Program-made: the position numbers and the translations under genes
Assembly: GCA_049653005.1 (NCBI GenBank)
Contig: JBASFL010000065.1
Span: 62,001 to 126,000, forward strand
DNA from: UBA2334 sp049653005
GTDB taxonomy: Bacteria; Pseudomonadota; Gammaproteobacteria; Burkholderiales; Burkholderiaceae_C
Length of the DNA: 64,000 nt
Direction: 5' to 3'
Shown: in pieces, positions 61,739 to 64,000 of the stretch
Layout: each line of letters opens with the position of its first letter
Position numbering within the stretch: position 1 is the first letter of the stretch
Notes under the pieces: generated by a model
What the model was told of the DNA's origin: nothing
Databases searched by the model: none
Seen by the model: only the letters and a program-made list of their open reading frames with translations

Positions 61739-63094
61739 ATGTTTGTAGCTATGAAGTCAATACCATCAAGCGCCAGAGCCATTTTTGTTTCTTTTTTTCT
61801 GCCGCTGTGCGCCCAAGCGGCTCCGGTGGTGGACCTGTGGCAGTTGCCCAGCGGGGCCCGCGTGGCCTTGGTGTCGGCCCCGTCCATTCCCATGCTCGAC
61901 GTGCGCATCGCCTTCGACGGCGGCAGCCGCCGCGACCCTGCGCCGCAGGCCGGGCTGGCATCGGCCACCGCCCTCATGGCCCAGCGCGGCTTGGCCGCCA
62001 CGGCCACCGAACCCGCACTGGACCAAAACCAGCTCACCGAGCGCTGGATGGACCTGGGCGCCCAGTGGTCCGTGTCTGCCGGGGCCGACCAGCTGGGGGC
62101 CACCCTGCGCACCCTCACGGCCGACGACGTGTTGCCCGCCACCCTGGCCCTGGCCGCGCGCCAGTTGGCCGCCCCGCGTTTTGACAGCGAGCACGCCACC
62201 CCCATTTGGCAACGCGAGCGCGAGCGCATGGCCGCCGCTTGGGCCAACGCCAGCACCCAGCCCGCCACCATCGCCGCCCGCCGCTTTGCCGCCGCCGTGT
62301 ACGGCAGCCACCCCTACGGGGCCGAGGCCACGCCCGAGACCCTGGCCCGCATCACCGTGGCCGACATGGCCACCCACTGGCAGCGCCATGTGCGTGCCTG
62401 TGCCGCACACGTCAGCCTGGTGGGGGCCGTCACCCGAGCCCAGGCCAGTGCCATTGCCACCCAACTGCTGGCGGGCTTGCCCCAGACCGGCTGTGGGGGC
62501 TTGCCCCCCGTGCCCGAGGTCGCGCCCCTGGCCGAAGGCACCGGGCAGCGCGTGCCCCTGGCCACCGCACAGGCCCACGTCTGGCTGGGCCAGCCCGGCC
62601 ACCGCCGCGACGACCCCGACTTTTTTCCGTTGCTGCTGGGCAACTACATCTTGGGGGGCGGGGGCTTTGTGTCCCGCCTCACGGCCGAGGTGCGCGAGCA
62701 ACGCGGCCTGGCCTACAGCGTGGGCAGCTATTTCTCACCCGGTGCCCACGCGGGGGCGTTCACCGTCAACTTGCAAACCCGGCCCGACCAGGCGAGCCAG
62801 GCCCTCACCTTGGCCCGTGACGTGGTCACCCGCTTCGTGCAAGACGGCCCCACCGACGCCGAACTGCAAGCCGCCAAAGACTTCATGGTCAACGGCTTTG
62901 CGCTGCGCATCGACACCAACCGCAAACTGCTCGACAACGTGGCCAACATCCTCTGGCTGGGCCTGCCGCCCACCTACCTACAAACCTGGACCGGCCACAT
63001 CCAGGCCGTCACCACCGCCGACATCCGCCGCGCCTTCCAGCGCGTGTTGCAGCCCGGCCGCATGGCCGCTGTGGTGGTGGGTGGGGCCCCGTGA
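61739..63094 (+). CDS. M16 family peptidase-like protein lacking HxxEH, partner subunit
   Basis: A 451-residue exported protein with an M16 fold but no HxxEH zinc motif; the matching region reads QAGLASATALMAQRG. It is expected to dimerise with the active M16 gene product upstream. Residues 3-17 of the predicted signal peptide are encoded by a dispersed repeat copy. ATG 61739 or, four codons on, ATG 61751 could be the start; neither has a convincing ribosome site, so translation is probably coupled to the preceding gene. Confidence 0.85.
   Translation: MFVAMKSIPSSARAIFVSFFLPLCAQAAPVVDLWQLPSGARVALVSAPSIPMLDVRIAFDGGSRRDPAPQAGLASATALMAQRGLAATATEPALDQNQLTERWMDLGAQWSVSAGADQLGATLRTLTADDVLPATLALAARQLAAPRFDSEHATPIWQRERERMAAAWANASTQPATIAARRFAAAVYGSHPYGAEATPETLARITVADMATHWQRHVRACAAHVSLVGAVTRAQASAIATQLLAGLPQTGCGGLPPVPEVAPLAEGTGQRVPLATAQAHVWLGQPGHRRDDPDFFPLLLGNYILGGGGFVSRLTAEVREQRGLAYSVGSYFSPGAHAGAFTVNLQTRPDQASQALTLARDVVTRFVQDGPTDAELQAAKDFMVNGFALRIDTNRKLLDNVANILWLGLPPTYLQTWTGHIQAVTTADIRRAFQRVLQPGRMAAVVVGGAP
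61745..61787 (-). repeat. dispersed repeat inside the 5' coding region of the M16 partner gene
   Basis: On the plus strand it reads GTAGCTATGAAGTCAATACC, then ATCAAGCGCCAGAGCCATTTTTG. It fits the consensus in inverted orientation and includes ATG 61751. Confidence 0.75.
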
Positions 63095-63129
63095 GTCTTT
63101 CGTTGACGCCCGGCAGTTAAGCTCAGGCC

Positions 63130-63765
63130 ATGCCTTCTTCCTCAAAATCCGCCCCCAAGTCCACGTCCAAACCCGCTGGCGGCCGCCCAGTGCCCCGCAC
63201 CCCACCCCAAGAGGTGCGCATCATCGGCGGCCTGTGGAAGCGCTCCAAACTGCCGGTGCCCGCCCAGGACGGCCTTCGCCCCACGCCCAACCGCGTGCGG
63301 GAAACCCTGTTCAACTGGCTGGGGCAGGACCTCACCGGCTGGCGCTGCATCGATGCCTTTGCGGGCTCCGGTGCCTTGGGGTTGGAAGCCGCCTCGCGTG
63401 GCGCGGCAGAGGTGCTGTTGGTCGAACAAGACGCGGCCCTGGTGCAAAGCCTGCGCGCCACCGCCACCCGCCTCAAAGCCACCGGCGTGGGAGTGGAGCG
63501 TGAAGACGCCCTGCAAGCCCTGCGCCGCCGCGCTGGCCGTGGGTTCAACCTGGTGTTTCTCGACCCCCCCTTTTTGGATGGTCAAAACGACGCCCAGGTG
63601 CGTGACGCCCTGACCGCCAGCCTGGCGTGCCTGGCACCGCAAGGCTTTGTTTACCTGGAGTCACCCCGCGCCTGGGGGGCAGACGAGTTGGCCGCGCTCG
63701 GGTTGGCCCCACACAAAGCCGGCAAAGCCGGGGCGGTGTACTTCACTTTGTTGCAAGCCGCCTGA
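63130..63765 (+). CDS. rsmD: 16S rRNA (guanine(966)-N2)-methyltransferase
   Basis: Methylates G966 of 16S rRNA. The 211-residue protein has a Lys/Pro-rich lead, then RIIGGLWKRSKLPVP, the SAM loop CIDAFAGSGALGLEAASRGA (about 74-93) and the catalytic motif VFLDPPFLDGQ near 142. It lies 35 bp after the M16 pair and 34 bp before coaD, a common betaproteobacterial order. Confidence 0.94.
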   Translation: MPSSSKSAPKSTSKPAGGRPVPRTPPQEVRIIGGLWKRSKLPVPAQDGLRPTPNRVRETLFNWLGQDLTGWRCIDAFAGSGALGLEAASRGAAEVLLVEQDAALVQSLRATATRLKATGVGVEREDALQALRRRAGRGFNLVFLDPPFLDGQNDAQVRDALTASLACLAPQGFVYLESPRAWGADELAALGLAPHKAGKAGAVYFTLLQAA

Positions 63766-63799
63766 TAATTCAGCCCCCGTTCAACGCCACCCCTTCACC

Positions 63800-64000
63800 A
63801 TGACACGCATCGCGGTTTACAGCGGCACATTCGACCCCTTCACCCTGGGCCACCAAGACGTGGCCAGCCGCGCCGCGGGCCTGTTCGATGAAGTGGTGGT
63901 GGCTGTGGCCATGGCCCACCACAAAAACACCCGTTTCCCGCTGGCCCAGCGCATGGAACTGGTGCAGCAGTCCTTGGCCCACCAACCGCGTGTGCGGGTG
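63800..64000 (+). CDS. coaD: phosphopantetheine adenylyltransferase, N-terminal part
   Basis: Only the first 67 codons lie in the window. The nucleotidyltransferase start MTRIAVYSGTFDPFTLGHQD contains the TxGH-type nucleotide motif (TLGH at 15-18), and LFDEVVVAVAMAHHKNTRFP follows as in CoaD. It would transfer AMP to phosphopantetheine in coenzyme A synthesis. It follows rsmD after 34 bp, the usual pairing. The rest is beyond the right edge. Confidence 0.93.
   Translation, partial: MTRIAVYSGTFDPFTLGHQDVASRAAGLFDEVVVAVAMAHHKNTRFPLAQRMELVQQSLAHQPRVRV

Overview
The window is high-GC, densely packed chromosomal DNA. Gene content and order point to a betaproteobacterium of the Burkholderiales, most likely family Comamonadaceae. 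This rests on recognised order blocks (rpsT/murJ/SirB1; purM/AI-2E permease/hda/HAD/pcnB/folK; ftsY/M16/M16/rsmD/coaD), on DUF3579 beside argD-argF, and on a dispersed AT-richer repeat of about 40 bp that resembles intergenic repeats I recall from this family. I see no phage, insertion sequence, CRISPR array, tRNA or rRNA. Nearly all genes are recognisable housekeeping or metabolic genes.

Layout. 1-9.8 kb: a partial methyltransferase, a GGDEF diguanylate cyclase, argF-argD, DUF3579, rpsT, a class III nucleotide cyclase with a TPR tail, murJ and a SirB1-type protein. 9.8-13.8 kb: an overlapping isochorismatase/PfpI/GlxA-regulator operon and a divergent Lrp-RhtA exporter pair. 13.9-20.4 kb: purM, an AI-2E permease, hda, a HAD phosphatase, pcnB, folK and a SIMPL protein. 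20.4-30.4 kb: pdxH, ChaC, gloA, a divergent thioesterase/MarR pair with a tandem palindromic operator, rhlE, ettA, DUF1415 and DUF1631. 30.4-36.2 kb: an aapJQMP amino-acid ABC operon that continues into a 91-aa unknown and a PLP amino-acid enzyme. 36.5-46.5 kb: acyl-CoA ligase, DUF2189, a hemerythrin-like protein, a 2OG-Fe dioxygenase, thiolase, RluA/HugZ/phosphofructokinase, OmpA/FecR and a GNAT. 46.6-59.1 kb: a sugar locus. 59.1-64 kb: ftsY, two M16 proteases, rsmD and the start of coaD.

The most coherent system is the sugar locus. A divergent promoter region at about 54.35 kb drives frk, zwf, pgl, edd and eda to the left, followed by pgi, and an FrcBCA-type ABC transporter, a FucU/RbsD mutarotase-like protein and a ROK-type regulator to the right. 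Together they would import a sugar (fructose is the best guess), phosphorylate it, isomerise it to glucose-6-phosphate and take it through the Entner-Doudoroff pathway to pyruvate plus glyceraldehyde-3-phosphate. A 6-phosphofructokinase with an unusual active-site pair lies about 3 kb away.

The main unexplained structure is the dispersed repeat, with six clear copies and some weaker ones. Copies lie between convergent genes (where one supplies part of both stop codons), beside a terminator, between sugar-pathway genes, and in one case inside a coding region, where it encodes part of a signal peptide. Other points worth a second look are a hairpin that covers the ribosome binding site of a TTG-started DUF2189 gene, a hemerythrin-like protein lacking one expected histidine ligand, and a cyclase ending in four Arg-rich decapeptide repeats.
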